Below are positions 45,471-54,280 of a stretch of DNA of 64,000 nucleotides, piece by piece. The first letter of the stretch is position 1, and each line of letters starts with the position of its first letter. Position numbers and translations under genes: made by a program. The stretch spans positions 10,199-74,198 of the forward strand of contig JANYAG010000025.1 of the NCBI GenBank assembly GCA_025361465.1, given 5' to 3'. This DNA is from Gemmatimonadota bacterium. Its GTDB lineage: Bacteria; Gemmatimonadota; Gemmatimonadetes; Gemmatimonadales; GWC2-71-9. A model generated the notes under the pieces. The model saw only the letters and a list, made by a program, of their open reading frames with translations. It ran no database searches and was not told the DNA's origin.

Positions 45471-45933
45471 GGCGGTGGCGGGCCGGCTGCTCGCACTCTG
45501 GCGGCGACTCGAGCCACTTCCCGGCGGGAAGTGGCTCTTTGCGCGGCTGCTCGGTCGGTCTGTTCCCTACACCGGATCGATCGGGGCACGAATCGAAACC
45601 CTCGAGCCCGGGCGTGCGCGGGTGTCGCTGCGCGACCATCGCGCCATACGCAATCATCTCAACAGCATTCATGCCATTGCGCTCGCCAATCTCGGTGAGG
45701 TCGCCACCGGTCTCGCGATGCTGACGGCGGCGACCAGCGCCCGGGGCATCCTGGTGGGTATGCAGATCGAGTACCGCAAGAAGGCGCGCGGAACGCTGAT
45801 CGCCGAATGCACCGCCACGCCGCCCGAGGTCACTGAGCCCGTCGATATCCAGGTGTCGGCGCCGATCGTTGACACGGCTGGCGACACCGTGGCTGTGGTC
45901 ACGGCGACCTGGCGGCTGGCGCCTCCCGTCTGA
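45463..45933 (+). CDS. DUF4442-family hotdog-fold (thioesterase-like) protein
   Basis: A 156-residue hotdog-fold protein. HNSIHAIALANLGEVATG-like segment (LNSIHAIALANLGEVATGLA) matches the central helix of DUF4442/PaaI-like proteins and VGMQIEYRKKARGTLIAECT the following strands. The catalytic Asp seen in PaaI is not obvious, so activity is uncertain. It overlaps YbjQ by 8 bp and the next gene by 1 bp, so all belong to one operon. Confidence 0.82.
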   Translation: MPEAVAGRLLALWRRLEPLPGGKWLFARLLGRSVPYTGSIGARIETLEPGRARVSLRDHRAIRNHLNSIHAIALANLGEVATGLAMLTAATSARGILVGMQIEYRKKARGTLIAECTATPPEVTEPVDIQVSAPIVDTAGDTVAVVTATWRLAPPV

Positions 45934-46943
45934 TGGACACTCCCCTGACGCGTGATGCCAGTATCCGGGTTCCGTTGATCTGCGGTGCGATGTACCCCTG
46001 CTCCAATCCCGAACTGGTTGCCGCGGCCTCCGAGGCGGGCGGCATCGGCATCGTGCAGCCGATCGCGCTCACCTACGTGCACGGCCACGAGTATCGGGCC
46101 GGCCTCCAACTGATCAAGTCGCTGACGTCGAAGCCCTTCGGCATGAACGCATTGATCGAAGACTCCTCGAGCAGCTACCGGAAGCGGATGGAGCAGTGGG
46201 TCGCGATCGCATTGGAGGAAGGAGTGCGGTTCTTCGTGACGTCGCTCGGGAATCCGAAGTGGGTGGTACGGATGGTCGAGCCGTTCGGAGGGATCGTCTA
46301 CCACGACGTGACCGAGCGGAAGTGGGCCGAGAAAAGCGCGGCCAACGGTGCGAAGGGACTCATCGCGGTCAATCGCCGGGCTGGTGGACACGCGGGTGGA
46401 AAGGGTGCCGACGAGCTGCTTGACGAATTGAGCGCGCTCGGATTGCCGGTTGTCGCTGCTGGAGGAGTCGGGACGGCGGCGGAATTCCGCGCCATGCTCG
46501 ACCTGGGATACGCCGGGGTCCAGTGTGGCACCCGCTTCATCGCCACCGTCGAGTGCCTGGCCAGCCAGCCGTACAAACAGGCAATCTTGGCGGCAACGGA
46601 AACCGACATCGTGCTCTCGGAGCGGATTTCCGGTGTACCGGTGGCGGTCATCCGGACACCGCGGATCGACCGGATGGGACTGCGCGCGGGGCCGTTCGCC
46701 CGGTGGATGCTGCGCGGCCACCGTCGCAAGCGCTGGATGCGGATCTGGTTCGCGCTGCGCTCGATCCGTCAGCTCAAGCTCGCGTCCCTCGATCCCAAGG
46801 GAGGGGACGAGTACTGGCAGGCAGGGAAGAGTGTCGCCGGGATCACCACGGTCGAACCCGCGGGGGAAATCGTCAGGTGCTTTGAGGGAGAATTGGGGTC
46901 ACCTAAGTCGGAAATAGCGCCGACCGATACTAGGCGAGCCTGA
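45933..46943 (+). CDS. Nitronate monooxygenase family flavoprotein
   Basis: A 336-residue FMN TIM barrel: APMYPCSNPELV-type start (CGAMYPCSNPELVAAASEAGG), FGMNALIEDSSS, AVNRRAGGHAGGK with the catalytic His of the family, VAAGGVGTAAEFRAML and AGVQCGTRFIAT. Family members oxidise nitronates or reduce enoyl substrates; here the context (sugar oxidoreductases) gives no sure substrate. TGATG overlap with the preceding gene. Confidence 0.87.
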   Translation: MDTPLTRDASIRVPLICGAMYPCSNPELVAAASEAGGIGIVQPIALTYVHGHEYRAGLQLIKSLTSKPFGMNALIEDSSSSYRKRMEQWVAIALEEGVRFFVTSLGNPKWVVRMVEPFGGIVYHDVTERKWAEKSAANGAKGLIAVNRRAGGHAGGKGADELLDELSALGLPVVAAGGVGTAAEFRAMLDLGYAGVQCGTRFIATVECLASQPYKQAILAATETDIVLSERISGVPVAVIRTPRIDRMGLRAGPFARWMLRGHRRKRWMRIWFALRSIRQLKLASLDPKGGDEYWQAGKSVAGITTVEPAGEIVRCFEGELGSPKSEIAPTDTRRA

Positions 46944-47002
46944 ACTCCGTTCCCGGCAAGGGGTCAAGTGGAGATGAGGGCGACCTGCCAGGGGAGTGCC
47001 CA

Positions 47003-47266
47003 ATGTCTCACACCTTCCGCCAACGCATCCGGCAGGCCGCCGGCATCGGCGAACTTGGAGCCGGCATCACCCTCGCTGCCCAGTATTTCATCGGCATGCC
47101 GCTGGGGCACCAACCCGAGTGGCTCGGCGCGGTGGCGTCCACCGCGATCCTCCCAGCACAGTACGTTCTCTTTCCCTTCGCCGGCCCGCTGCAGCGACTC
47201 CTGGGCCAGGGCGTGGCGGAGCTCTGCTTCACACCCAAGCGGGCGCGGTGGCCGATTCCTGATTGA
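47003..47266 (+). CDS. Small hydrophobic protein of unknown function
   Basis: An 87-residue protein with moderately hydrophobic stretches (GAGITLAAQYFIGMPLGHQP, AVASTAILPAQYVLFPFAGP) that may form one or two membrane helices. A GGGAG ribosome binding sequence precedes the ATG. No family recognised. It follows the nitronate-monooxygenase gene by 59 bp and converges with cutC. Confidence 0.55.
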   Translation: MSHTFRQRIRQAAGIGELGAGITLAAQYFIGMPLGHQPEWLGAVASTAILPAQYVLFPFAGPLQRLLGQGVAELCFTPKRARWPIPD

Positions 47267-47290
47267 TTGACGACCGATGGTCGATCAATC
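47257..47290. terminator. Hairpin between convergent genes
   Basis: GATTGATTGACGACC and GGTCGATCAATC pair around a 3-4 base loop with one bulge. It lies at the convergent stop codons of the small hydrophobic gene and cutC and could serve both. Confidence 0.4.
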
Positions 47291-48022
47291 GATCATCGTC
47301 TTCCGGATGGCAAGCAGTCGTTCCGGGTCGGTCACCGACCGCTCGGTCTCGTCGGTTGGAAGCGGTCGGCGGAACGGCACTGGGTGGTCATGGAAGACCA
47401 TCCTTTCGCTGACGCGCGAAGTTCCCCTGACATGGATTTCCCCTACGCCGGTCTCGCGGACGAGATCCACGGCGTTGCGCTCGTCAATGTCGCCGCCTGC
47501 CATGATCACGATGCGATCACCGGCCTGTTGTACCAGCTCGGCGATCAGGGTGCGGCCCTCCCATGCGGTGGCGCGCTGGCCCGAAGTGAGAACGCGGTGC
47601 ACGCCAAGCCGGATCAGGGTCTCCAAGGCCTCGTGCGGATCGCGGCAGACATCGAACGCGCGGTGGAAGGTCAGGACGCAATCCTCGGCGACTGCCTGCA
47701 GGAGTCCAACGACCTGCTCATCGATCTCCCCTGATTTTGTCAATGCGCCGATGACCAGGCCCGGCGCGCCGAGCTCGGCGGCGTGGACGACCTCCCGCTC
47801 CATCACGGTGATTTCATCCTCCGAATAGCAGAAGCTGCCGCCTCGCGGCCGGATGATCGGAAAGACCGGGATCGTCAGTCGCTCGAGTGACAACGCCAGT
47901 GCGCCATGACTTGGCGTCGTGCCACCGTCGGCCAGGTTGTCGCAGAGCTCCACGCGATCGGCACCGCCGACCTGGGCGCAGAGGGCGGACGAATAGGAGT
48001 CGACGCAGGCTTCGATGAACAT
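47285..48022 (-). CDS. cutC: CutC family protein
   Basis: A 245-residue TIM barrel: FIEACVDSYSSALCAQVGGADRVELC at the N terminus, LTFHRAFDVCRDP and VLTSGQRATAWEG are the CutC hallmarks. The historical copper-homeostasis role is disputed. It is last in the GH20-DUF1080-MFS-cutC operon, one base after the MFS stop, a context often seen with sugar-degradation genes and not copper genes. Confidence 0.93.
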   Translation of the reverse strand: MFIEACVDSYSSALCAQVGGADRVELCDNLADGGTTPSHGALALSLERLTIPVFPIIRPRGGSFCYSEDEITVMEREVVHAAELGAPGLVIGALTKSGEIDEQVVGLLQAVAEDCVLTFHRAFDVCRDPHEALETLIRLGVHRVLTSGQRATAWEGRTLIAELVQQAGDRIVIMAGGDIDERNAVDLVRETGVGEIHVRGTSRVSERMVFHDHPVPFRRPLPTDETERSVTDPERLLAIRKTMID

Positions 48023-48023
48023 G

Positions 48024-49208
48024 TTACGCGGTCGTTGGCTTCGGCCTGAACATCAGCGCAAACAGCGCAAAGATCACCAGTGCGCCGATCGCGGGAACCT
48101 GCCAGATCGCGGCCCAGTCATGGCCCGTCGCCGTCTTATGTGCGTCAACAATCAATCCGGAGACCCACGATCCGACAAAGTTGCCGACGCCGAGGGTGAC
48201 CAGGGCAATGAAGCCCTGGGCCGCGCCGCGGATCCTGGGTCCTGCCTGCTGGTCCACGTAGATCTGCCCGCTCACGAAGAAGAAGTCGTAGCAGACGCCA
48301 TGCAGCAACAGGCCGATATAGAGCATCCAGACTCCGTTGCCTGCGTCACCCATGCCGAACAGGAAGTAGCGCGCCGCCCAGGCGAGCATCGCCACCAGCA
48401 TGATGATCCGGATGCCGAACTTCCGCAGCAGCACACCGATGGCCAGCATGAAGACGACTTCCGACATCTGTCCCATCGTCATCTTGCCGGCGGCGTTGGC
48501 CACACCCACTTCGTTCAGGAAGAGATTGGCGAACGCGTAGTAGAACTGGAGCGGGATGCAGAGCAGGAACGACCCGATCACGAAGATCAGGAAGGAACGG
48601 TCCTTCAGGAGCGCGAGGGCGTCGAGCCCGAAGGCGTCGCGTGACGAGAATGGCCGGCCGCGTGCCGGCGGTGGTGTGTGCGGCAGCAGGAAGGAGAACA
48701 ACCCCAGGGCGAGCGAGGCTCCGGCCGCGATGCGCAGCGGCGTGGCGGTGGCGTCGACACCCAGCTTGCCGAGCAGCAGGCCGACCGCGATCCAGCCAAG
48801 GGTGCCGAGGACGCGGATCGAGCCGAATTCCGCTGCCGCGTCCTTCAGGTGGCTCATGGAAAGCGAGTTGGTGAGGGCGAGTGTCGGCATGTAACAGAGC
48901 GCGTAGAGCAGCATGCCGAGGTACATCGCCTGAAAGCTCGTCTGGGTCGAGACATACCAGAGCAGCGCCGCGCCGATGAGATGAAGGGTCGCCAGCATCT
49001 TCTCGGTCGGCAGGAAGCGGTCGGCGACGGTCCCCATGAAGAACGGCGAGACGATCGCCGCAATGGCAGTGGTGCCGTACATCAACCCGATCTGGGCGCC
49101 CTCGAACTTCAGCGTACTGCCGAGGTAGGTGCCGAGGGTGACCGCCCAGGAGCCCCAGATGAAGTACTGGAGGAACATCATGACCTGCAGCCTGATACGG
49201 GCGCTCAT
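48024..49208 (-). CDS. MFS transporter of the nucleoside/H+ symporter group
   Basis: A 394-residue 12-TM carrier: RLQVMMFLQYFIWGSWAVTL at the start is typical of the NHS (Nuc_H_symport) group, as are FMGTVADRFLPTEKM and GICYDFFFV-like GVCYDFFFVSGQIYVD. In sugar clusters with GH and DUF1080 genes such carriers probably import sugars or nucleosides. ATG 49208 overlaps the DUF1080 stop by 4 bp. Confidence 0.88.
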   Translation of the reverse strand: MSARIRLQVMMFLQYFIWGSWAVTLGTYLGSTLKFEGAQIGLMYGTTAIAAIVSPFFMGTVADRFLPTEKMLATLHLIGAALLWYVSTQTSFQAMYLGMLLYALCYMPTLALTNSLSMSHLKDAAAEFGSIRVLGTLGWIAVGLLLGKLGVDATATPLRIAAGASLALGLFSFLLPHTPPPARGRPFSSRDAFGLDALALLKDRSFLIFVIGSFLLCIPLQFYYAFANLFLNEVGVANAAGKMTMGQMSEVVFMLAIGVLLRKFGIRIIMLVAMLAWAARYFLFGMGDAGNGVWMLYIGLLLHGVCYDFFFVSGQIYVDQQAGPRIRGAAQGFIALVTLGVGNFVGSWVSGLIVDAHKTATGHDWAAIWQVPAIGALVIFALFALMFRPKPTTA

Positions 49209-49966
49209 CGGGGGTACTCCCTCTCCCTGGACTCCTTCAGCTTGATGTTGCGGAACCAGACGGTGCCGTTGTGGTCCTGCAGGGCGAGATGGCCGCGGCG
49301 TGCCAACCCGAAGGTCTCCCACTGCTTGAATTTGCTGGCTGCGATCTTCGCCTTCATCTCCTTGGAGTCGAAATTGACGTCCACAATCTTCACGCCGTTG
49401 AGCCAATGCTGCACCTTCGACCCATGGGTGACGATGATCGACGTGTTCCACTCGCCGACGGGCTTGACGAGGTTCTGCGGTGCCGGATACAGGCCATAGA
49501 GCGCACCGGCCGAGGTGAGCGGCGACTTGCCATCGTCGTGGCCGACATTGTCGAGGAGCTGCATCTCGGGTGCGTTCATGTAGATCGCGTCGGTTCCCTC
49601 GTTGCCCCAGTAGAAGACGCCGCTGTTGCCGCCCGGCGAAATTTTCCATTCGAGCTCGAGCTCAAAGGTGTCATACTGCAGGTCGCTGACGAGGTCTCCC
49701 GAGGGCCCGGTGCGGACGATGGCACCGTCCTTCGCGGCCCATCCCGACGTGATACCGGGGGACTGCTTGTAGGTATGCCAGCCGTTCAGGGTGGTGCCGT
49801 CGAAGAGCAGCACCCATCCCGCGCGTTGTTCGGCTGGCGTCAGCGTGTTCGGGCCCGTGGGCACCGGAATGGCTGGCTGGGCGGGAGGAGGCGGGGCATG
49901 GCCGGCACAGGCGGCCGTCAGGAGGACGGCGAGCAACGCAGCGCGAGCGAGCGCTCGACGGGACAT
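49205..49966 (-). CDS. DUF1080 (3-keto-disaccharide hydrolase family) lipoprotein
   Basis: A 253-residue lipoprotein: signal ALARAALLAVLLTAACAGH with lipobox, then the concanavalin-like DUF1080 fold, GWVLLFDGTTLNGWHTYK, FELELEWKISPGGNSGVFYW and EMQLLDNVGHDD, ending in GHLALQDHNGTVWFRNIKL. The family is named for hydrolysis of 3-keto glycosides. It is between GH20 and the MFS carrier. Expected to act in the periplasm after sugar 3-oxidation; the exact substrate is not known. Confidence 0.9.
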   Translation of the reverse strand: MSRRALARAALLAVLLTAACAGHAPPPPAQPAIPVPTGPNTLTPAEQRAGWVLLFDGTTLNGWHTYKQSPGITSGWAAKDGAIVRTGPSGDLVSDLQYDTFELELEWKISPGGNSGVFYWGNEGTDAIYMNAPEMQLLDNVGHDDGKSPLTSAGALYGLYPAPQNLVKPVGEWNTSIIVTHGSKVQHWLNGVKIVDVNFDSKEMKAKIAASKFKQWETFGLARRGHLALQDHNGTVWFRNIKLKESREREYPR

Positions 49967-50058
49967 GGTCTTGCCTCGGAGAGTAAAGGAGAAGAAAGGT
50001 CGCCAAAGGTTACGGCGTTCCCGGGGCCATGAAAAGGGTCCAGCCCCGGGGGTGCCCA

Positions 50059-52077
50059 CTATTTCGGGACGGCGTTCACCAGGGCACGAACCGCCTCGGC
50101 GCCGATGGGCCGCAACTGACCGAAGGTCTTCCCCTCGATGGCCTTGAGGGTGGAATCGGCGGTGGTTCGCCAGACCGGTGCCGGTGTCGCGTTCCGGGTG
50201 ACGTACTCAAGTGCCTGCATACCGATCCGGGACAGGTCGAGCAATGCCCCAGCCACTGGCATGCCATCGTTCGCCATGGGGATCCGATCGCGCACTCCTT
50301 CCAGGCCGGCGCGGAACTGGGCCATCCTGGCGAAGTCTTCACGTAACCCCCGCACGGCAGCCGTATCGCCGCCCGCGGCCCGCCTGGCGCGGTCGTTCAT
50401 CCGCCAGCCATTCCACGGATCGGTGCGCGCGGCGTGCATCAATCGTGTCAACGGCGTGAACTGGGTGGCGTTGGCGCCGGGGCCCAGGCCAAAGCCGCGC
50501 GGCCGGGCGTATTCGAGCAATCCACTGAACAGGGCTGCGTCGTCACCGGCGGCAAAGCGGCGGATCATCGCGTCGGTCTGGCTCTCGTGCGTCAGGCCGA
50601 ATTCGGTGAGTCGACGCGAGGTCACCTCGAGCCGACGGTACATGTCGTTGACGTCGTTCACCTCGCGCGGTGACCAGAATCGTTCCGCCACCGCGCCGAG
50701 CCGGGGCCAGATGCGCGACTCAATGATCTCCGGGGTCACGTACTCACTCCACATGCACGCTTCACCGCCGAGAATGAGCGCCTGCTGCGCCGGGGTCAGG
50801 TCGGTGTTGGCTGGCAGTGGATCCGCGAGGTAGTGCTCGCTCGCCAGCTTGATATGATCGAGGTAGTACGGTGCCGACAGAATGGCCCGGCGTCCCTGCT
50901 TGGCGGCTTCGGTGAGATAGTTGACGCCGCGCCACGATTGGATCACCGCCGCTTTGGGCAGGTCGGGCTGCAGGATCTCATCCCAGCCGACCGGCTCCTT
51001 GCCATGGGCCTTGAGGATGCCGAAGAGCCGGCGATTGAAGGCCACCTGCATCGCGTCTTCGTTCTTGATCCCGTGCGCCTTCATGTATACCTGGATGGTG
51101 GGACTGGCTTTCCATTGTTGCGGGTTGACCTCGTCGCCGCCGATGTGCCAGTACCGATCGGGGAAGAGCAGCGCCATCTCCGCGATGAAACCATCGAGGA
51201 AACGGTAGGTGGACTCCTTGATCGGGTTCATCACGTCGGGGAGGACACCCCACGTGCGCGAGATGGAGAAGGGCCCCGGGACGCTGGCGAGTTCGGGATA
51301 GCCGACCAGCCAGGCGGTCGAGTGACCCGGCACGTCGAATTCCGGCACCACGCGGATGCCGCGATCCGTGGCGTAGCTCACGATGTCACGAATCTGGGCC
51401 TGGGTGTAGTAGAGCCCGTCGGAGCCCATCTCATGGAGCCTGGGGTACCGCCTGCTCTCGACGCGGAAACCCTGATCTTCGCTCAGGTGCCAGTGGAAGA
51501 CGTTGAGCTTGACCATCGCCATCCCGTCGAGCGTCCGCTTGATCTGCTCAACCGGCTCGAAGTGCCGGCCGACGTCCTCGAGCAGGCCGCGCCACTTGAA
51601 GCGCGGCGCATCCTTGATTCGGGTACCCTGCAGGAAATAGCCGCGCCCATCAGCGGCCTGGAGCTGCAACAGGGTCTCCAGGCCACGGATGGCACCAACC
51701 ACCGTCGGAGCCGTCAACGCGGCCTGTTCGCCCGACACGTCGAGGGTGTACGACTCGTCCTCGTCGACGTCGGGAATGGGATAGCCCGCCCGGGCGACGT
51801 TGATGACCAGACGCGCGGCGCGATCCGCCGAATACGTCCGGGTCAGCGGAACGGTGATCCGGCCTTCGAGCCGAGTCAGTGCCCGTCCGACAGCGCGTTC
51901 GAGCCGCCCGTCACGGAAACCCGTGATTGCGACGGTCAACCCGGCGTCGAGCGGGAATCGAGCCCCGTTCATCGCCACGGAGGCGGGGACCGGCAGCAGG
52001 GTGTGGATCGCCGGGGCTTGGGCCGTGAGGGCAGGGGCCAGGGCGGCCAGGGTCGCAAACAACAGGGTTGGGCGCAT
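50059..52077 (-). CDS. Secreted GH20 beta-N-acetylhexosaminidase
   Basis: A 672-residue exported glycoside hydrolase. Signal peptide (1-22, cleavage after TAQ), a GH20 N-terminal domain (about 25-140), then the barrel with YFLQGTRIKDAPRFKWRG-type entrance, FHWHLSEDQGFR, EFDVPGHS and the catalytic pair in IGGDEVNPQQW (Asp315-Glu316). It removes terminal GlcNAc or GalNAc. A C-terminal helical region (about 500-672) is extra. ATG 52077 starts the signal; it heads the minus-strand sugar operon and diverges from the MOSC gene. Confidence 0.95.
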   Translation of the reverse strand: MRPTLLFATLAALAPALTAQAPAIHTLLPVPASVAMNGARFPLDAGLTVAITGFRDGRLERAVGRALTRLEGRITVPLTRTYSADRAARLVINVARAGYPIPDVDEDESYTLDVSGEQAALTAPTVVGAIRGLETLLQLQAADGRGYFLQGTRIKDAPRFKWRGLLEDVGRHFEPVEQIKRTLDGMAMVKLNVFHWHLSEDQGFRVESRRYPRLHEMGSDGLYYTQAQIRDIVSYATDRGIRVVPEFDVPGHSTAWLVGYPELASVPGPFSISRTWGVLPDVMNPIKESTYRFLDGFIAEMALLFPDRYWHIGGDEVNPQQWKASPTIQVYMKAHGIKNEDAMQVAFNRRLFGILKAHGKEPVGWDEILQPDLPKAAVIQSWRGVNYLTEAAKQGRRAILSAPYYLDHIKLASEHYLADPLPANTDLTPAQQALILGGEACMWSEYVTPEIIESRIWPRLGAVAERFWSPREVNDVNDMYRRLEVTSRRLTEFGLTHESQTDAMIRRFAAGDDAALFSGLLEYARPRGFGLGPGANATQFTPLTRLMHAARTDPWNGWRMNDRARRAAGGDTAAVRGLREDFARMAQFRAGLEGVRDRIPMANDGMPVAGALLDLSRIGMQALEYVTRNATPAPVWRTTADSTLKAIEGKTFGQLRPIGAEAVRALVNAVPK

Positions 52078-52169
52078 GGGTGTCGGGATTGAGGTGTCCG
52101 ACAAAGATGGGGTCGTCGGCGCTTGGGTGCCATGCGGGATCGACGATCGAGGGGTGTGCGGCGAAGTCG

Positions 52170-52175
52170 TATATT
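52170..52175 (+). promoter_or_regulatory. Predicted -10 box of the MOSC gene
   Basis: TATATT lies 6 bp before the ATG of the MOSC gene, which would put the transcription start on the start codon itself (leaderless mRNA). No clear -35 was found. Confidence 0.45.
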
Positions 52176-52181
52176 CCCTGC

Positions 52182-52982
52182 ATGCATGTCACCTCGCTGC
52201 ACCGCTACCCCATCAAGGGCTGCCGCGGTCATGCGGTCGATGCACTCGCGATCGACCGTCTTGGTCCGGTCGGCGATCGTCGCTTGATGCTCGTGGACGC
52301 CCGGGGTCGCTTCATGTCACAGCGAGGGCACCCAAGGCTGGCGACCATCGCCCCGACCCTCCAGGGCGACCAGCTGTCCGCGACAGCCCCGGCAGTGCAA
52401 CCGCTGCACCAGGAGCTGGTGGCGGATGGAGCGATCCGCGCGGTCACGATCTGGGGAGATGACGGGCTGCAAGTCATTGATCAGGGCGATGCGGCGGCCG
52501 ATTGGTTCTCGTCGGTGATCGGCGATTCATGCCGGCTGGTCCGTTACGGCGCCATGACACACCGTCCAATCGATCCCACTTATTCGCCGCGACCGGAAGC
52601 GGAAACGACGTTCACTGACGGCTATCCCGTGCTGGCGGTGACGGAGGCCTCACTTGAAGCGCTCAACAGCCACCTGGTCACTCCCGTGCCCATGGGGCGT
52701 TTCCGGCCCACGATCGTGGTGGGAGCCGCCGTCGCCTGGGACGAGGACACCTGGCACACGGTCGCCGCGGGTGAAGTGATCCTGGACGCGGTCAAGCCGT
52801 GCGTCCGCTGCGTGGTGACCACGACCGACCAGGAAACCGGCGATCGCGACGCCGACCAGGAACCATTGCGCACCCTGGTCCGGATCCACACGCTGCCACG
52901 CTTCGGGGTGAGCTTCGGCCAGAATCTGGTGCCCCGCAGTACCGGAGTGGTGCGCGTCGGCGACCCAGTGCGGTTGGCATGA
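52182..52982 (+). CDS. MOSC-domain protein with N-terminal beta-barrel (mARC/YcbX-like)
   Basis: A 266-residue protein: MOSC N-terminal beta-barrel (VTSLHRYPIKGCRGHAVD, GDRRLMLVDARGRFMSQR) and a MOSC domain whose conserved Cys lies in VKPCVRCVVTTTD. The family binds molybdenum cofactor and reduces N-hydroxylated compounds. GRFRPTIVVG and FGQNLVPRSTG are also typical. TATATT sits 6 bp before the ATG. It overlaps the next gene by 4 bp. Confidence 0.92.
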   Translation: MHVTSLHRYPIKGCRGHAVDALAIDRLGPVGDRRLMLVDARGRFMSQRGHPRLATIAPTLQGDQLSATAPAVQPLHQELVADGAIRAVTIWGDDGLQVIDQGDAAADWFSSVIGDSCRLVRYGAMTHRPIDPTYSPRPEAETTFTDGYPVLAVTEASLEALNSHLVTPVPMGRFRPTIVVGAAVAWDEDTWHTVAAGEVILDAVKPCVRCVVTTTDQETGDRDADQEPLRTLVRIHTLPRFGVSFGQNLVPRSTGVVRVGDPVRLA

Positions 52983-54145
52983 CCGAGCGGCTCTACTACC
53001 ACGATGCCGCCGTGTGCAGCTTCGACGGCGCGATCGTCGCGCACGGCGTCGATGTGCAGCACGCGATTCTTGATCGCAGTGCGTTCTACCCCACCTCGGG
53101 CGGCCAGCCGCACGACACCGGTACCCTCAACGGCGTCCCGGTGATTGACGTGATCGACGAGGACGATCGTGTCGTGCACGTGCTCGATGCCCCGCTGCCA
53201 CTTGGACCGGTCCACGGCGAAGTCGATCCGGTCCGTCGTCGTGATCACATGCAACAGCACACCGCCCAGCATCTACTCTCTGCCATTGCGGCGAGCCGGT
53301 TCGGCTGGGAAACGATCAGCGTGCACTTCGGCGCCGGCCACTCCAGCATCGAGTTCGATGCCGCCGCGGGTGACGCCGAGCTGCATGACCTCGAAGTGAC
53401 CGCGAACGGCGCAGTGTCTGCCGCTCGCCCCGTCACGGTCAGCTTCGAGGAGTCCGCTGGCGCCCTCGCGCGTGGCCTCAGGAAGGCTCCGACGCGATCA
53501 GGCGCGATCCGGATCGTCACGATCGAGGGGCTCGACCGCAGCGCCTGTGGCGGGACGCATGTCTCGTCAACGTCGGCGATCGGCGCGATCATGGTCCACG
53601 GTGTGGAGCGGGTCCGCGGCCATTCACGGGTTGGTTTCCTCGCCGGTGACCGGGTGCTCAGGCACCTCCACGAGCGCGAGGAATTGTTGGCACGGACCGC
53701 CGAGGCCTCGTCCTGCGCGATCGACGAGTTGCCCGAGATCGCTGCCAAGCGGCAGACCGAGCTCAGGGTGCAACGCGAACGGATCGAAACGCTGGAGCGC
53801 GAGGTGGCGACCGCGCGATTGCACGCACTGGTCGCCGCGACCGCCCCGGACAGCGACGGCCTGCGACGAGTGGTGTACCGGAGCGAACGCGATTCGCCGA
53901 CCCTGCTCCGCACCATGGCTCAGGATGTCACCACCCTTGACCGAGTGGTGTTTGTCGCGACGCTCTCCTCGCCGCCGACCGTCTTCTTCGCCACATCGCC
54001 GGGCACCGGCATCGATGCCGGAGCACTCCTCAAGGCGGCACTCGGCACGGTGGGGGGTCGTGGTGGCGGGTCGCCGAAAGCCGCCCAGGGGACCGTGACT
54101 CGTCCTGAACTGCTGTCCGGGGTCGTGGACCGACTCGTGGGGTAG
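52979..54145 (+). CDS. Alanyl-tRNA editing protein (AlaX-like, long form with DHHA1)
   Basis: A 388-residue trans-editing protein that clears Ser or Gly from mischarged tRNA-Ala. Editing-site Zn motifs: HTAQHLLSA (HxxxH) and CGGTHV (CxxxH). The N-terminal barrel has FYPTSGGQPHDTG. The C-terminal helical and DHHA1 region ends GGRGGGSPKAAQGT, the typical glycine-rich motif. It has no aminoacylation domain, so it is not AlaRS. ATGA overlap with the MOSC gene. Confidence 0.92.
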   Translation: MTERLYYHDAAVCSFDGAIVAHGVDVQHAILDRSAFYPTSGGQPHDTGTLNGVPVIDVIDEDDRVVHVLDAPLPLGPVHGEVDPVRRRDHMQQHTAQHLLSAIAASRFGWETISVHFGAGHSSIEFDAAAGDAELHDLEVTANGAVSAARPVTVSFEESAGALARGLRKAPTRSGAIRIVTIEGLDRSACGGTHVSSTSAIGAIMVHGVERVRGHSRVGFLAGDRVLRHLHEREELLARTAEASSCAIDELPEIAAKRQTELRVQRERIETLEREVATARLHALVAATAPDSDGLRRVVYRSERDSPTLLRTMAQDVTTLDRVVFVATLSSPPTVFFATSPGTGIDAGALLKAALGTVGGRGGGSPKAAQGTVTRPELLSGVVDRLVG

Positions 54146-54280
54146 ACCGGAAACGAATCACTTCCGCGGCAAACTAACTCACCCGGAACCGCGGGCGGGG
54201 CACGTTGGCACACGAGGAGTTACTTTCGAAGGGTGCCTCAAGGTGTCTCGCGGGGCGCCCGCCCAGACGGAGCCCTCAAC

